This document shows, piece by piece, positions 5,959 through 13,553 of a stretch of 13,553 bases of DNA. How positions within the stretch are numbered: the stretch's first letter is position 1; every line of letters begins with the position of its first letter. Under the pieces are notes generated by a model. The model worked only from the letters and a program-made list of their open reading frames with translations, ran no database searches and was not told the origin of the DNA. A program made the position numbers and the translations under genes. This DNA is from Acinetobacter sp. (lineage in GTDB: Bacteria; Pseudomonadota; Gammaproteobacteria; Pseudomonadales; Moraxellaceae), in the NCBI GenBank assembly GCA_030152675.1, contig JASLIY010000106.1, forward strand, positions 1 through 13,553. Reading direction: 5' to 3'.

Positions 5959-7458
5959 ATGGGTAATTATTTTCTCCTTCAGGTATTCACCGTAATTTTT
6001 GCATTATCCATTGCGACAACAATCTTTAATAAGCGAATACTGGGTTTTCCACAAGCCATTGGTGTACCGATCGTTTCTGCAATCTTGGTCTTTATACTGC
6101 AGTGGGGAGCCAGTTTACTCAATGGCAATCAATTTATTACCATCAATATCCACCATATTGAAGAAGCAGTACGAAACATTGATTTCTATGATTTTCTCGT
6201 CAATGGGGTGATTTGTTTTATTTTAACCTCATCCGCACTCAAATTTAAGGTATCGGATTTAAGGGTGTATTGGCGACCCATCGGGATATTGGCGACGATT
6301 GCCTTAGTACTATGTGCGGTGTTCTTTGGCGGTTTGATTTTTGGTTTTCAATATTTGATCGGCAATCCAGTACCCATTTTAGTGTTGTTATTGCTCGGTT
6401 CAGCCTTAGGGGCGACCGATCCGATTGGGGTGAAAGGTGTACTAAGTTCAGTTCGTGCACCACATCACTTGATGGTGAAGCTCGAAGGTGAGTCATTATT
6501 TAACGATGCCATGTGTATTGCAGTGTTCATGACCTTGCTCAATGTGTTGGAAGGCGAACACTTTAGTTTACTGGCGACTTTGCAAACCTTGCTTTATGAA
6601 ATCGCAGTGGCGGTGGTGATTGGTTGGGGTTTTGGTCTCGGGATTCTGCGTCTATTGCGTGGTAAGCATGAGATGGAATCATTAATCTTAACCACGGCCT
6701 TATTGGCATGTGGTTCCTATTTGGTGGCTTTATTTGCCCATGCATCTGCGCCGATCGCATGTGTTATCGGTGGTTTAATCGTCGGTAATAAATGGAAAGA
6801 AATTTTAGCTGAGCGTGAAATTCGAGAGGTTAATCATTTCTGGCATACTGTTGAAGGGATTATTAATTCATTTTTATTTACCCTGATCGGATTGGAAATC
6901 TTTATTTTAGATTTAAGCAGCAGCTTAATCTTGGGTGGAATATTTGCCTTTATCGCATTGCATTTATCGCGTTTTGCAGCCAATTTTTTATCTTTTACTT
7001 TCTTCCCTTCTTTTCGCAAAAAGAGTTATAACGGAAGTTTGGTGATTTTATCTTGGGGTGGGGTGCGTGGCGGAATTTCCTTAGCCCTGATCTTGGCAGT
7101 GGCCAATATTCCAGAGTTGCGTGAATATAGCAGTATCTTGATTGGCTATACTTTTATTAGTGTATTGTTATCTGGGGTGGTTTGTGGTTTGGGATTACCA
7201 GCAGTGATGAACGCATTTTATTATAATCCGAATGAAGAAACCACAGGCTTTAAAGGGTGGTATCAACGGCAATGTCATAAAATGAATCGTAAAGGTTTTA
7301 AATATATCGTGGGTGAAGATGCTCACGGCAATGAAACCATCACCATTTATAAACCAGAAGCGATCATGGACCAAATGTCTGATGATGGCGTTGCGACCTT
7401 ACATCGACCAGATAAAGCGGTCGAAGTGAAACGCTTAGAAAATCCCGAAAATTTTTAA
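5959..7458 (+). CDS. CPA1/NhaP-type cation:proton antiporter
   Basis: An inner-membrane sodium (or potassium):proton antiporter of the CPA1 family, exchanging cytoplasmic cations for external protons to manage pH and salt. The 499 residues contain about twelve hydrophobic segments up to residue 418, then a hydrophilic C-terminal tail of about 80 residues. Transport residues are visible: GATDP at 151-155 with D154; EGESLFND at 176-183 with the N182-D183 pair typical of electroneutral NhaP-like carriers; and GGVRGGISLAL, in which R370 is the conserved arginine. The ATG at 5959 is preceded by AGGA at suitable spacing. The ATL gene follows 47 bp downstream on the same strand, so co-transcription is possible. 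Whether the ion is Na+ or K+ cannot be told from sequence. Confidence 0.92.
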   Translation: MGNYFLLQVFTVIFALSIATTIFNKRILGFPQAIGVPIVSAILVFILQWGASLLNGNQFITINIHHIEEAVRNIDFYDFLVNGVICFILTSSALKFKVSDLRVYWRPIGILATIALVLCAVFFGGLIFGFQYLIGNPVPILVLLLLGSALGATDPIGVKGVLSSVRAPHHLMVKLEGESLFNDAMCIAVFMTLLNVLEGEHFSLLATLQTLLYEIAVAVVIGWGFGLGILRLLRGKHEMESLILTTALLACGSYLVALFAHASAPIACVIGGLIVGNKWKEILAEREIREVNHFWHTVEGIINSFLFTLIGLEIFILDLSSSLILGGIFAFIALHLSRFAANFLSFTFFPSFRKKSYNGSLVILSWGGVRGGISLALILAVANIPELREYSSILIGYTFISVLLSGVVCGLGLPAVMNAFYYNPNEETTGFKGWYQRQCHKMNRKGFKYIVGEDAHGNETITIYKPEAIMDQMSDDGVATLHRPDKAVEVKRLENPENF

Positions 7459-7505
7459 TGCTCTGAGTGCATGTGCTATGGATGGGTCGCAGTGAAGGAG
7501 GGTAT

Positions 7506-7838
7506 ATGTCTGAAATAAAGCAGTCACCTACACAAGAAATGGCACAGATGATCATTGCCGTGGTTGCTGCGATCCCCTATGCCAAAGTTGCGACTTATGG
7601 ACAAGTTGCAAAAATGGCCGGCTTACCTCGACATGCACGAATGGTGGGGCGTGTTTTGGCACAATTGGATGCAGATTCGACTGTGCCTTGGCATCGGGTG
7701 ATTAACGCGCAAGCCAAATTGAGCTTGAACAAGTTAGATGCCAATGGCGAAAATATTCAGCAGCTTAAGTTGATGCAAGAGGGAATCGCGGTTGTGGCTG
7801 CAAAGGTGGATTTAAAACGCTTTGCTTGGGTGCCTTGA
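7506..7838 (+). CDS. Alkyltransferase-like (ATL) DNA-repair protein, MGMT family
   Basis: A 110-residue protein with the DNA-binding fold of O6-methylguanine methyltransferases but no acceptor cysteine: the active-site motif reads PWHRV (61-65), with Trp62 where MGMT has Cys. This marks the ATL group (E. coli YbaZ/Atl1-like), which binds O6-alkylguanine in DNA and flags it for nucleotide excision repair instead of reversing the damage. Other conserved parts are TYGQVA (Tyr31, used in nucleotide flipping) and R45 near MVGRVL in the recognition helix (arginine finger). The start at 7506 is chosen because a very strong AAGGAGGG lies 4-5 bases before it. Starting at 7467 instead would add 13 non-conserved residues. 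It may be co-transcribed with the antiporter 47 bp upstream, and ends at a bidirectional terminator. Confidence 0.92.
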   Translation: MSEIKQSPTQEMAQMIIAVVAAIPYAKVATYGQVAKMAGLPRHARMVGRVLAQLDADSTVPWHRVINAQAKLSLNKLDANGENIQQLKLMQEGIAVVAAKVDLKRFAWVP

Positions 7839-7876
7839 AGCGATGTGACCGCCAAAGAGATTAGACACCAACAATG

Positions 7877-7914
7877 AAAAAACTCATCACAGCATTGACT
7901 GTGATGAGTTTTTT
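7877..7914. terminator. Bidirectional terminator between the ATL gene and uspA
   Basis: Arms at 7877-7892 and 7899-7914 (core ACTCATCACAG / CTGTGATGAGT) form a long perfect stem with a 6-nt loop. The A-run before and T-run after give a U-tract in both directions. It sits between two convergent genes, so it serves both. Confidence 0.9.
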
Positions 7915-7972
7915 TAAGCCTGTGCACAATTGAATATTAAACTGTGGAGAGGCTTGTGAGTCGCGCTATAAC

Positions 7973-8413
7973 TTATTTTTTGACCACGAGTACCGGAACA
8001 TCGAGTTCAGCAATCAGACTTTGCGCCACACTGCCTAAGATCAGTTTTTTGATACCGCTGCGGCCATGTGAGCAGATGACCACGAGGTCGGCATTGAGTT
8101 CAGTTGCTGCACTGGCGATGGTGCGATAAATATTTTCACCTTCGAGTAGGTGGGTTTCTACTTCAACCCCTTCAGCCGCAAATTTTTCTTTTGCGGTATT
8201 GATATTGTCTTGAATGAAATTGCGTGCACGATCGATCATCTGGTTAGTATGACCCGTCGCCAAATACTCAGCAGCGATATACGGATCAAGTGTCATGACC
8301 TGTACCACAGTCACTTTAGCATTGTATGTTTTAGCGAGGTCTGCCGCGTGCTTCACCACAGCCAAAGCTGTTTCTGAACCATCGATAGGTACCAAAATAT
8401 GTTGATATGTCAT
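7973..8413 (-). CDS. Universal stress protein UspA family
   Basis: A 146-residue single-domain cytoplasmic Usp protein, normally dimeric and linked to survival under starvation, oxidative or respiratory stress. The fold begins MTYQHILVPIDGS, with the conserved Asp at 11. The ATP-binding signature G-2x-G-9x-G-(S/T) is met by SHGRSGIKKLILGS: G117, G120 and G127-S128. This suggests an ATP-binding member rather than the E. coli UspA subtype, which lacks the motif (family knowledge). AGGAGA lies about 8 bases before the ATG. It is a monocistronic unit converging on the ATL gene. The promoter probably lies in the 350-bp gap upstream, near the inverted repeat at 8555-8623. Confidence 0.94.
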   Translation of the reverse strand: MTYQHILVPIDGSETALAVVKHAADLAKTYNAKVTVVQVMTLDPYIAAEYLATGHTNQMIDRARNFIQDNINTAKEKFAAEGVEVETHLLEGENIYRTIASAATELNADLVVICSHGRSGIKKLILGSVAQSLIAELDVPVLVVKK

Positions 8414-8530
8414 GCGAAACTCTCCTGATTGTTATTGCGAACCACCTAAGGCTGGATCAATATATCCATCACATTGCACTGCCTATCCCTTGATCATAAC
8501 CTGTAATTCATTAATATAAAACCCAGTAAA

Positions 8531-8559
8531 TTCATAAGGATAATATATTTAGTCCTCAA
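8531..8559 (-). promoter_or_regulatory. Candidate uspA promoter
   Basis: On the minus strand TTGAGG (8559-8554) and TATGAA (8536-8531) are separated by 17 bp, predicting a start near 8524 and a leader of about 110 nt. The -35 box overlaps the left arm of the inverted repeat at 8555-8564. The match is moderate and other AT-rich boxes lie nearby. Confidence 0.3.
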
Positions 8560-8623
8560 TGATATTTATGTGGTTGGCTGCACATTATTCAGCTGAGAAT
8601 GTAGCTTAGTCAGTATCATTGAG
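8555..8623. repeat. 69-bp inverted-repeat element between uspA and greA
   Basis: CTCAATGATA (8555-8564) and TATCATTGAG (8614-8623) are exact 10-bp inverted arms around 49 bp. Inside them a second partial stem can form (GCT..ACATT with AATGT.AGC, around a CAGCTG core). The whole could be a long stem-loop RNA, a palindromic repeat of the REP or MITE kind, or a pair of operator half-sites. No U-run follows on either strand, so it is not a terminator. I do not recognise the family. The rest of the 8414-8674 gap shows no gene. Confidence 0.45.
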
Positions 8624-8674
8624 CGCTTAACTTTGCCATTTAACTTTTTATAATTTTCTACTTTTCGCAGTCAT

Positions 8675-8699
8675 AAAAAAGGGCTGATCAATCAGCCCT
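8675..8699 (-). terminator. Rho-independent terminator of greA
   Basis: Inverted arms AGGGCTGAT (8680-8688) and ATCAGCCCT (8691-8699) make a hairpin. On the minus strand it is followed by six U residues (8680-8675, the first pairing at the stem base). It lies 68 bp past the greA stop. Confidence 0.8.
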
Positions 8700-8705
8700 A
8701 AATTC

Positions 8706-8738
8706 AGCTGACGTCTATTGTTGTAAGCGACGTCAGCT
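8706..8738 (-). other. Stable hairpin in the greA 3' untranslated region
   Basis: AGCTGACGTC (8706-8715) and GACGTCAGCT (8729-8738) are perfect 10-bp arms with a 13-nt loop. The hairpin is 28 bp after the greA stop and 6 bp before the terminator stem. It is not followed by a U-run. The two hairpins together give the greA mRNA a compact structured 3' end, which might protect the mRNA or be processed into a small RNA. Confidence 0.5.
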
Positions 8739-8766
8739 TCATATCTATGTTTTCAACATCAGCAGA

Positions 8767-9243
8767 TTAGATGTATTCGACTTTAACCACTTCGTATTCA
8801 ACTTCACCTTGTGGCGTGGTGATTTTGACATCATCACCTTCGTATTTACCGAGTAGACCACGTGCGATCGGAGAGTTCACTGAGATTTTATTGATCTTAA
8901 AGTCAGCTTCATCATCACCAACGATCTTGTAAGTCTTTTGCTCTTCGGTGTCTAGGTTTTCGATGCTCACCGTGACACCGAATACGACACGACCATTGTG
9001 CTCAAGGTCGGCGATATCAATAACTTGGGCTGCACCCAATTTGCCTTCGATATCTTGGATACGGCCTTCACAGAACCCCTGTTGTTCACGCGCAGCATGA
9101 TACTCCGCGTTTTCTTTTAAGTCCCCATGTTCACGTGCTTCAGCAATCGCTTGAATAATACGTGGACGATCTACAGACTTGAGTTGCTGTAATTCTTTCT
9201 CTAAGGCAACTTTGCCTTCAGGCGTCATAGGATAACGTTGCAT
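8767..9243 (-). CDS. greA: Transcript cleavage factor GreA
   Basis: Binds RNA polymerase through its secondary channel and stimulates cleavage of backtracked RNA, restarting stalled elongation. The 158-residue length matches E. coli GreA. Residues 1-75 form the antiparallel coiled-coil finger; its acidic tip D41 and E44 is intact in [17 protein letters not shown]. The C-terminal FKBP-like domain (about 80-158) ends in [16 protein letters not shown]. The ATG is preceded by GAGGG about 6 bases upstream. It lies 93 bp after carB on the same strand, the carA-carB-greA order known in other gammaproteobacteria. A strong terminator lies between, so greA probably has its own promoter, with possible read-through from carB. 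Confidence 0.97.
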   Translation of the reverse strand: MQRYPMTPEGKVALEKELQQLKSVDRPRIIQAIAEAREHGDLKENAEYHAAREQQGFCEGRIQDIEGKLGAAQVIDIADLEHNGRVVFGVTVSIENLDTEEQKTYKIVGDDEADFKINKISVNSPIARGLLGKYEGDDVKITTPQGEVEYEVVKVEYI

Positions 9244-9281
9244 TGTTGTCCCTCACATTATAATGTAAAAAAATATAGGTT

Positions 9282-9311
9282 TATAAATGAAAAAATCCCG
9301 CCACCGATCAA
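9282..9311 (-). promoter_or_regulatory. Candidate greA promoter overlapping the carB terminator
   Basis: On the minus strand TTGATC (9311-9306) and TTTATA (9287-9282) are 18 bp apart. A perfect TATAAT also occurs closer to the gene (9262-9257, inside the palindrome ACATTATAATGT), but it has no good -35 box and would leave almost no leader before the ATG. Which one is used cannot be decided by eye. Confidence 0.25.
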
Positions 9312-9323
9312 AGTAGCGGGATT
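9290..9323 (-). terminator. carAB operon terminator
   Basis: On the minus strand AATCCCGCTAC (9323-9313) pairs with GTGGCGGGATT (9304-9294), giving 11 pairs including one U-G and an 8-nt loop, followed by a run of U. It starts 13 bp after the carB stop. Its left arm and loop overlap a second inverted repeat (9304-9329), which could compete with it. Confidence 0.85.
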
Positions 9324-9329
9324 GATCGG
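9304..9329 (-). promoter_or_regulatory. Alternative hairpin overlapping the carB terminator (possible antiterminator)
   Basis: CCGATCAA (9304-9311) and TTGATCGG (9322-9329) form an 8-bp perfect stem with a 10-nt loop. Transcribed leftward, this stem is completed before the terminator stem, and its loop holds most of the terminator's first arm (UCCCGCUAC). The two structures are mutually exclusive. This is the geometry of an antiterminator/terminator pair, though a chance overlap is possible. Confidence 0.4.
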
Positions 9330-9336
9330 CGTTAGA

Positions 9337-12300
9337 TTAATCTACAGTGTGTAAATCTTGCAAACGGTATACATCCATTGGCAATTGAATAGCCAATGCT
9401 TGACATACCGCATCTGCACCATTCAAGGTCGTGGTGTAATACACTTTACCTTGTAATGCAGAGCGACGGATTGAGAATGAATCCTGCTGCGCTTGTTTAC
9501 CTTCAGAAGTATTGATAATGAGGTGAACTTCCCCATTTTTCAAGCGGTCTACAATATGAGGGCGGCCCTCTGTCACTTTATTGACACGTTCACATTGGAT
9601 GCCTGCTTTAACGATCTCTTGATGCGTACCACCAGTCGCGATCAATTTAAAGCCATAGTCCACCAGTTTCTGTGCAATCGCAGCAACATGCGGTTTATCA
9701 GAATCACGCACTGAGATAAATGCATGCTTGATTTCACCTTCAGTTGGCTTGCCAGGGAGACGTTCGTTGGAACCGAGAACTGCTTTATAGAACGCTTCGC
9801 CGAACGATTTGCCGACACCCATGACTTCACCTGTAGATTTCATTTCAGGCCCAAGCACTGGATCAACACCAGGGAATTTGCTGAATGGGAATACAGCTTC
9901 TTTCACTGAGAAATGTGTTGGAATGATTTCTTTGGTAAAGCCTTGAGAAGCCAATGATTGGCCTGCCATACAGCGTGAGGCGACTTTGGCTAGTGATTCA
10001 CCGATGCATTTAGAAACGAAAGGTACCGTTCTTGATGCACGTGGATTCACTTCAAGGATATAAACCTCGTCACCTTTCACTGCAAACTGGACGTTCATCA
10101 AACCAATGACGCCAAGCTCTTTGGCCATGGCAACAGTTTGACGACGCATCTCATCCTGAATTTCTTCAGATAATGAATATGGTGGAATTGAACATGCAGA
10201 GTCACCTGAGTGAATACCCGCTTGTTCGATATGCTGCATAATGCCGCCAATCACCACATCTTTACCATCAGAAACACAGTCAACGTCCACTTCAATCGCA
10301 TCATCTAAGAAGTGATCGAGTAGAACTGGCGCTTCGTTGGATGCTTGTACCGCATCACGGAGATAGCGTTTGAGTTCATCATCGTTATAGACGATTTCCA
10401 TTGCGCGACCACCCAATACATAAGATGGACGAACAACCAGTGGATAGCCGACTTTTGAAGCTTCAGCCATGCCTTCTTCAGCAGATTTAACGATGCTGTT
10501 TTTCGGTTGGCGAAGTTGCAAGCGTTGGATCATTTGCTGGAAGCGTTCACGGTCTTCGGCGCGATCAATCGCATCCGGAGATGTTCCGATGATCGGTGCA
10601 CCGGCTTCTTCAAGCGCACGTGCTAATTTAAGCGGTGTTTGACCGCCGTACTGTACGATAATGCCTTTTGGCTTCTCAGTACGCACGATTTCCAATACAT
10701 CTTCAAGAGTGATCGGTTCAAAGTAGAGGCGATCAGAAGTGTCATAGTCAGTCGAAACAGTTTCAGGGTTACAGTTGACCATGATGGTTTCATAACCATC
10801 TTCGCGCATCGCGAGTGCGGCATGTACGCAGCAATAGTCAAACTCAATCCCTTGGCCGATTCGGTTTGGACCACCACCGATAACCATGATCTTATCTTTG
10901 TCAGATGGGTTTGATTCACACTCTTCATCATAAGTGGAGTACATGTAGGCGGTGTCTGATTCAAACTCAGCCGCACAGGTATCAACACGTTTGTAAACTG
11001 GGTAAACGCCCAAGTTCCAACGTTGCTTACGGAATTGTTTTTGTGAAATCCCCATCAAGTTACCAATGCGAAGATCAGATAAGCCTTTGCGTTTAAATGC
11101 ACGGATATTATCCGCATTTAAATCACCAAAGCCTAAAGTTTTAATCTGTTCTTCAGTTTTGATAATGTCTTCAATTTGGATCAAGAACCAACGGTCAATA
11201 TTGGTTGCCGCAAAGACTTCATCTAAGCTAAAGCCATGACGGAATGCATCAGCCACATACCAGATACGTTCAGGACCTGGTACTTTGAGTTCTTGTAGAA
11301 TCTTATCTTTAGCGCCTTCTGCACCAACTTCGATTTGTTCATCAAAGCCGCAGACACCCACTTCAAGACCGCGAAGTGCTTTTTGCACAGACTCTTGGAA
11401 GTTACGACCAATCGCCATCACTTCACCGACAGATTTCATCTGTGTGGTCAAGATTGCTTCAGCTTGCGGGAATTTCTCGAAGTTAAAGCGAGGAATCTTA
11501 GTCACGACATAGTCGATTGAAGGCTCAAATGAAGCAGGGGTTACGCCACCTGTGATGTCATTTTTCAATTCATCTAGGGTATAACCGACAGCAAGTTTGG
11601 CCGCAATTTTAGCAATCGGGAAACCTGTCGCTTTAGAAGCCAATGCAGATGAACGTGATACACGTGGATTCATCTCGATCACGACCATACGGCCAGTTTT
11701 CGGACAAATACCAAACTGAACGTTTGAACCGCCAGTTTCCACACCAATTTCACGTAATACCGCAATCGATGCGTTACGCATGATTTGGTATTCTTTATCG
11801 GTCAATGTTTGTGCTGGTGCAACAGTGATCGAGTCACCAGTATGCACGCCCATTGGGTCGAAGTTTTCAATTGCACAGACGATGATACAGTTGTCGTTTT
11901 TGTCACGTACAACTTCCATCTCGTATTCTTTCCAACCGATCAACGACTCATCGATGAGCAATTGATGGGTAGGAGAAAGATCGAAGCCACGTTCACAAAT
12001 TTCAATGAACTCATCGCGGTTATAGGCGATACCACCACCCGAACCACCCATGGTGAACGATGGGCGAATGATAGACGGGAAGCCGAGTTTTGCTTGGATC
12101 TCAAATGCTTCTTCCATGCTGCTAGCAACCGCAGCACGTGGGCATTCAAGGCCGATGCGACGCATCGCATCATCAAACAATTTACGGTCTTCTGCCATTT
12201 CAATGGCATCTTTAGAAGCACCAATCAACTCAACATTATATTTTTCTAAAATGCCGTGCTCATCAAGCGCAAGCGCACAGTTCAGTGCTGTTTGCCCCCC

Positions 12301-12570
12301 CATGGTAGGGAGGACTGCATCTGGACGTTCTTTTTCAATGATTTGCGCAACAGTTTGCCAAGTAATCGGTTCGATATACGTCGCATCTGCCATCGCTGGG
12401 TCAGTCATAATGGTGGCTGGGTTAGAGTTCACCAAAATAACGCGATAACCTTCTTCGCGTAGTGCTTTACATGCTTGAGCACCGGAGTAGTCAAACTCAC
12501 ACGCCTGTCCAATGACAATCGGACCTGCACCAATAATTAAGATGCTTTTTATGTCTGTACGTTTAGCCAT
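9337..12570 (-). CDS. carB: Carbamoyl-phosphate synthase large subunit
   Basis: Makes carbamoyl phosphate from bicarbonate, ATP and the ammonia released by CarA, for arginine and pyrimidine synthesis. At 1077 residues it is full length (E. coli 1073). Two homologous ATP-grasp halves are clear. The first starts at [20 protein letters not shown] (about 11-30), the carboxyphosphate domain; the second starts near residue 560 with [20 protein letters not shown], the carbamoyl-phosphate domain. An oligomerisation region lies between (about 400-550). The C-terminal MGS-like allosteric domain (about 940-1077) contains [14 protein letters not shown] and [11 protein letters not shown], so control by UMP and ornithine as in enterics is plausible. 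Ribosome binding site AAGGAAG lies just before the ATG. carA ends 14 bp upstream, so the two are one operon, followed by a strong terminator. Confidence 0.98.
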   Translation of the reverse strand: MAKRTDIKSILIIGAGPIVIGQACEFDYSGAQACKALREEGYRVILVNSNPATIMTDPAMADATYIEPITWQTVAQIIEKERPDAVLPTMGGQTALNCALALDEHGILEKYNVELIGASKDAIEMAEDRKLFDDAMRRIGLECPRAAVASSMEEAFEIQAKLGFPSIIRPSFTMGGSGGGIAYNRDEFIEICERGFDLSPTHQLLIDESLIGWKEYEMEVVRDKNDNCIIVCAIENFDPMGVHTGDSITVAPAQTLTDKEYQIMRNASIAVLREIGVETGGSNVQFGICPKTGRMVVIEMNPRVSRSSALASKATGFPIAKIAAKLAVGYTLDELKNDITGGVTPASFEPSIDYVVTKIPRFNFEKFPQAEAILTTQMKSVGEVMAIGRNFQESVQKALRGLEVGVCGFDEQIEVGAEGAKDKILQELKVPGPERIWYVADAFRHGFSLDEVFAATNIDRWFLIQIEDIIKTEEQIKTLGFGDLNADNIRAFKRKGLSDLRIGNLMGISQKQFRKQRWNLGVYPVYKRVDTCAAEFESDTAYMYSTYDEECESNPSDKDKIMVIGGGPNRIGQGIEFDYCCVHAALAMREDGYETIMVNCNPETVSTDYDTSDRLYFEPITLEDVLEIVRTEKPKGIIVQYGGQTPLKLARALEEAGAPIIGTSPDAIDRAEDRERFQQMIQRLQLRQPKNSIVKSAEEGMAEASKVGYPLVVRPSYVLGGRAMEIVYNDDELKRYLRDAVQASNEAPVLLDHFLDDAIEVDVDCVSDGKDVVIGGIMQHIEQAGIHSGDSACSIPPYSLSEEIQDEMRRQTVAMAKELGVIGLMNVQFAVKGDEVYILEVNPRASRTVPFVSKCIGESLAKVASRCMAGQSLASQGFTKEIIPTHFSVKEAVFPFSKFPGVDPVLGPEMKSTGEVMGVGKSFGEAFYKAVLGSNERLPGKPTEGEIKHAFISVRDSDKPHVAAIAQKLVDYGFKLIATGGTHQEIVKAGIQCERVNKVTEGRPHIVDRLKNGEVHLIINTSEGKQAQQDSFSIRRSALQGKVYYTTTLNGADAVCQALAIQLPMDVYRLQDLHTVD

Positions 12571-12584
12571 GATCGCTTCCTTAA

Positions 12585-13553
12585 TTATTGTTGAGATGCT
12601 TCGATAAGTTCGATGAAATGATCGAACAATGGGGCACAGTCATGTGGACCTGGATTGGCTTCAGGGTGACCTTGGAAGCTAAATGCAGGTTTATCTGTAC
12701 GATGAATGCCTTGTAAGGTGCCATCAAACAGTGATTTGTGCGTGGTCTTGAGCGTACTTGGTAGGCTCGCCTCGTCCACAGCAAAGCCATGGTTTTGCGA
12801 GGTGATCATGACGGTACCATCTTCTATGTTTTTAACTGGATGGTTGGCACCATGGTGACCATGATTCATTTTAATGGTTTGAGCACCTGAGGCGAGTGCC
12901 AAGATTTGATGGCCCAAACATATCCCAAAAACAGGAATCTGAGTGGTTTCCACAATTGTTCTCACGGCTTCAATCGCATAATCGCAGGCTGCTGGATCGC
13001 CAGGACCATTTGATAAGAAGATACCATCTGGATTAAGTTCTAATACTTTTGCTGCAGGGGTTTCAGCAGGTACCACGGTCAGACGACAACCGCGATCTGC
13101 AAGCATACGTAAGATGTTGGTTTTGACACCGTAATCATATGCCACGACATGGAATTTTGTTTCAGGTTGGCTAAAACCTTGACCAAGTTGCCATGAACCT
13201 TCAGACCATTCAAAGCCTTCTGGATCGCAACATACTTTTGCGAGATCTAAACCATTGAGTCCGCCAAAGGCACGGGCTTGATCGATTGCATCTTGTTCAG
13301 TAATGTTTTCACCGGCAAGGATGCATGCATTTTGTGCACCTTTGTCGCGTAAAATACGTGTGAGCTTACGGGTATCAATATCTGCAATGGCAACCACATT
13401 ATGCTGTTGTAGATATTCAGCCAATGATTGAGTTGCACGGAAGTTACTGTGTAATAAAGGTAAATCACGAATAATTAAGCCGTTTGCCCAGACCTTATGG
13501 ATACGACCTGATTCAACATCTTCTTCATTACAACCCGTGTTGCCGATATGTGG
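12585..13553 (-). CDS. carA: Carbamoyl-phosphate synthase small subunit (5' end beyond the window)
   Basis: The glutaminase subunit that hydrolyses glutamine and passes ammonia to CarB. The reading frame is open to the right edge of the window, giving 322 residues plus stop. Compared with E. coli CarA (382), about the first 55-60 residues are missing. The visible part begins [16 protein letters not shown], collinear with the E. coli N-terminal domain, so an internal TTG at 13424 is not the start. The class I glutamine amidotransferase domain is complete: SNGPGDP, the nucleophile elbow [15 protein letters not shown] with the catalytic Cys, and the His/Glu pair in [14 protein letters not shown]. 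The stop lies 14 bp before carB. The promoter lies outside the window. Confidence 0.97.
   Translation of the reverse strand, partial: PHIGNTGCNEEDVESGRIHKVWANGLIIRDLPLLHSNFRATQSLAEYLQQHNVVAIADIDTRKLTRILRDKGAQNACILAGENITEQDAIDQARAFGGLNGLDLAKVCCDPEGFEWSEGSWQLGQGFSQPETKFHVVAYDYGVKTNILRMLADRGCRLTVVPAETPAAKVLELNPDGIFLSNGPGDPAACDYAIEAVRTIVETTQIPVFGICLGHQILALASGAQTIKMNHGHHGANHPVKNIEDGTVMITSQNHGFAVDEASLPSTLKTTHKSLFDGTLQGIHRTDKPAFSFQGHPEANPGPHDCAPLFDHFIELIEASQQ

Noticed and set aside
7467..7505. Upstream ATG for the ATL gene
   Set aside because: The 13 extra residues are not part of the family, and the excellent AAGGAGGG at 7495-7502 belongs to the ATG at 7506.
11785..12249. 154-codon plus-strand frame opposite carB
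   Set aside because: Antisense shadow of a highly conserved gene, with no protein-like composition or known domain.

Overview
The window is a stretch of ordinary chromosome that looks like Acinetobacter (Moraxellaceae). The moderate GC content, AT-rich intergenic DNA, carA-carB-greA order and the protein sequences all fit. The species cannot be fixed from this alone. There is no insertion sequence, phage gene, CRISPR array, tRNA or rRNA. The ten protein genes are full length, except carA, which runs off the right edge.

Layout, left to right. (1) A minus-strand pair encodes a YqiJ-like membrane/OB-fold protein and a YqiK-type flotillin, 26 bp apart; this is probably a membrane-microdomain module. 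(2) About 740 bp without a protein gene follow. The trpS-proximal part holds what looks like a small RNA gene on the minus strand: a -10 box, two exact 12-bp direct repeats upstream of it, a hairpin with a C-rich loop, and a Rho-independent terminator of its own. A position next to trpS matches the Acinetobacter sRNA Aar. (3) trpS (minus) is divergent from a ypfJ-type zinc metallopeptidase gene (plus). (4) A CPA1/NhaP-type cation:proton antiporter gene with a long, probably structured leader is followed by an alkyltransferase-like (ATL) DNA-repair gene, whose active-site Cys is replaced by Trp. (5) uspA (minus) converges on the ATL gene across a bidirectional terminator. (6) greA, carB and carA are all on the minus strand and are transcribed carA to carB to greA. 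The carB-greA gap holds a strong terminator that overlaps a mutually exclusive upstream hairpin.

The genes do not form one pathway. carAB makes carbamoyl phosphate for arginine and pyrimidines. GreA rescues backtracked RNA polymerase. TrpRS charges tRNA. UspA, the antiporter, ATL and the flotillin pair serve stress, ion or envelope upkeep. I found no convincing new multi-gene system. The most interesting signals are non-coding: the sRNA locus with its paired upstream repeats, the carB-greA overlapping hairpins, a 69-bp inverted-repeat element between uspA and greA, and an 18-bp perfect palindrome between trpS and ypfJ. All structures were found by eye and none was folded computationally.
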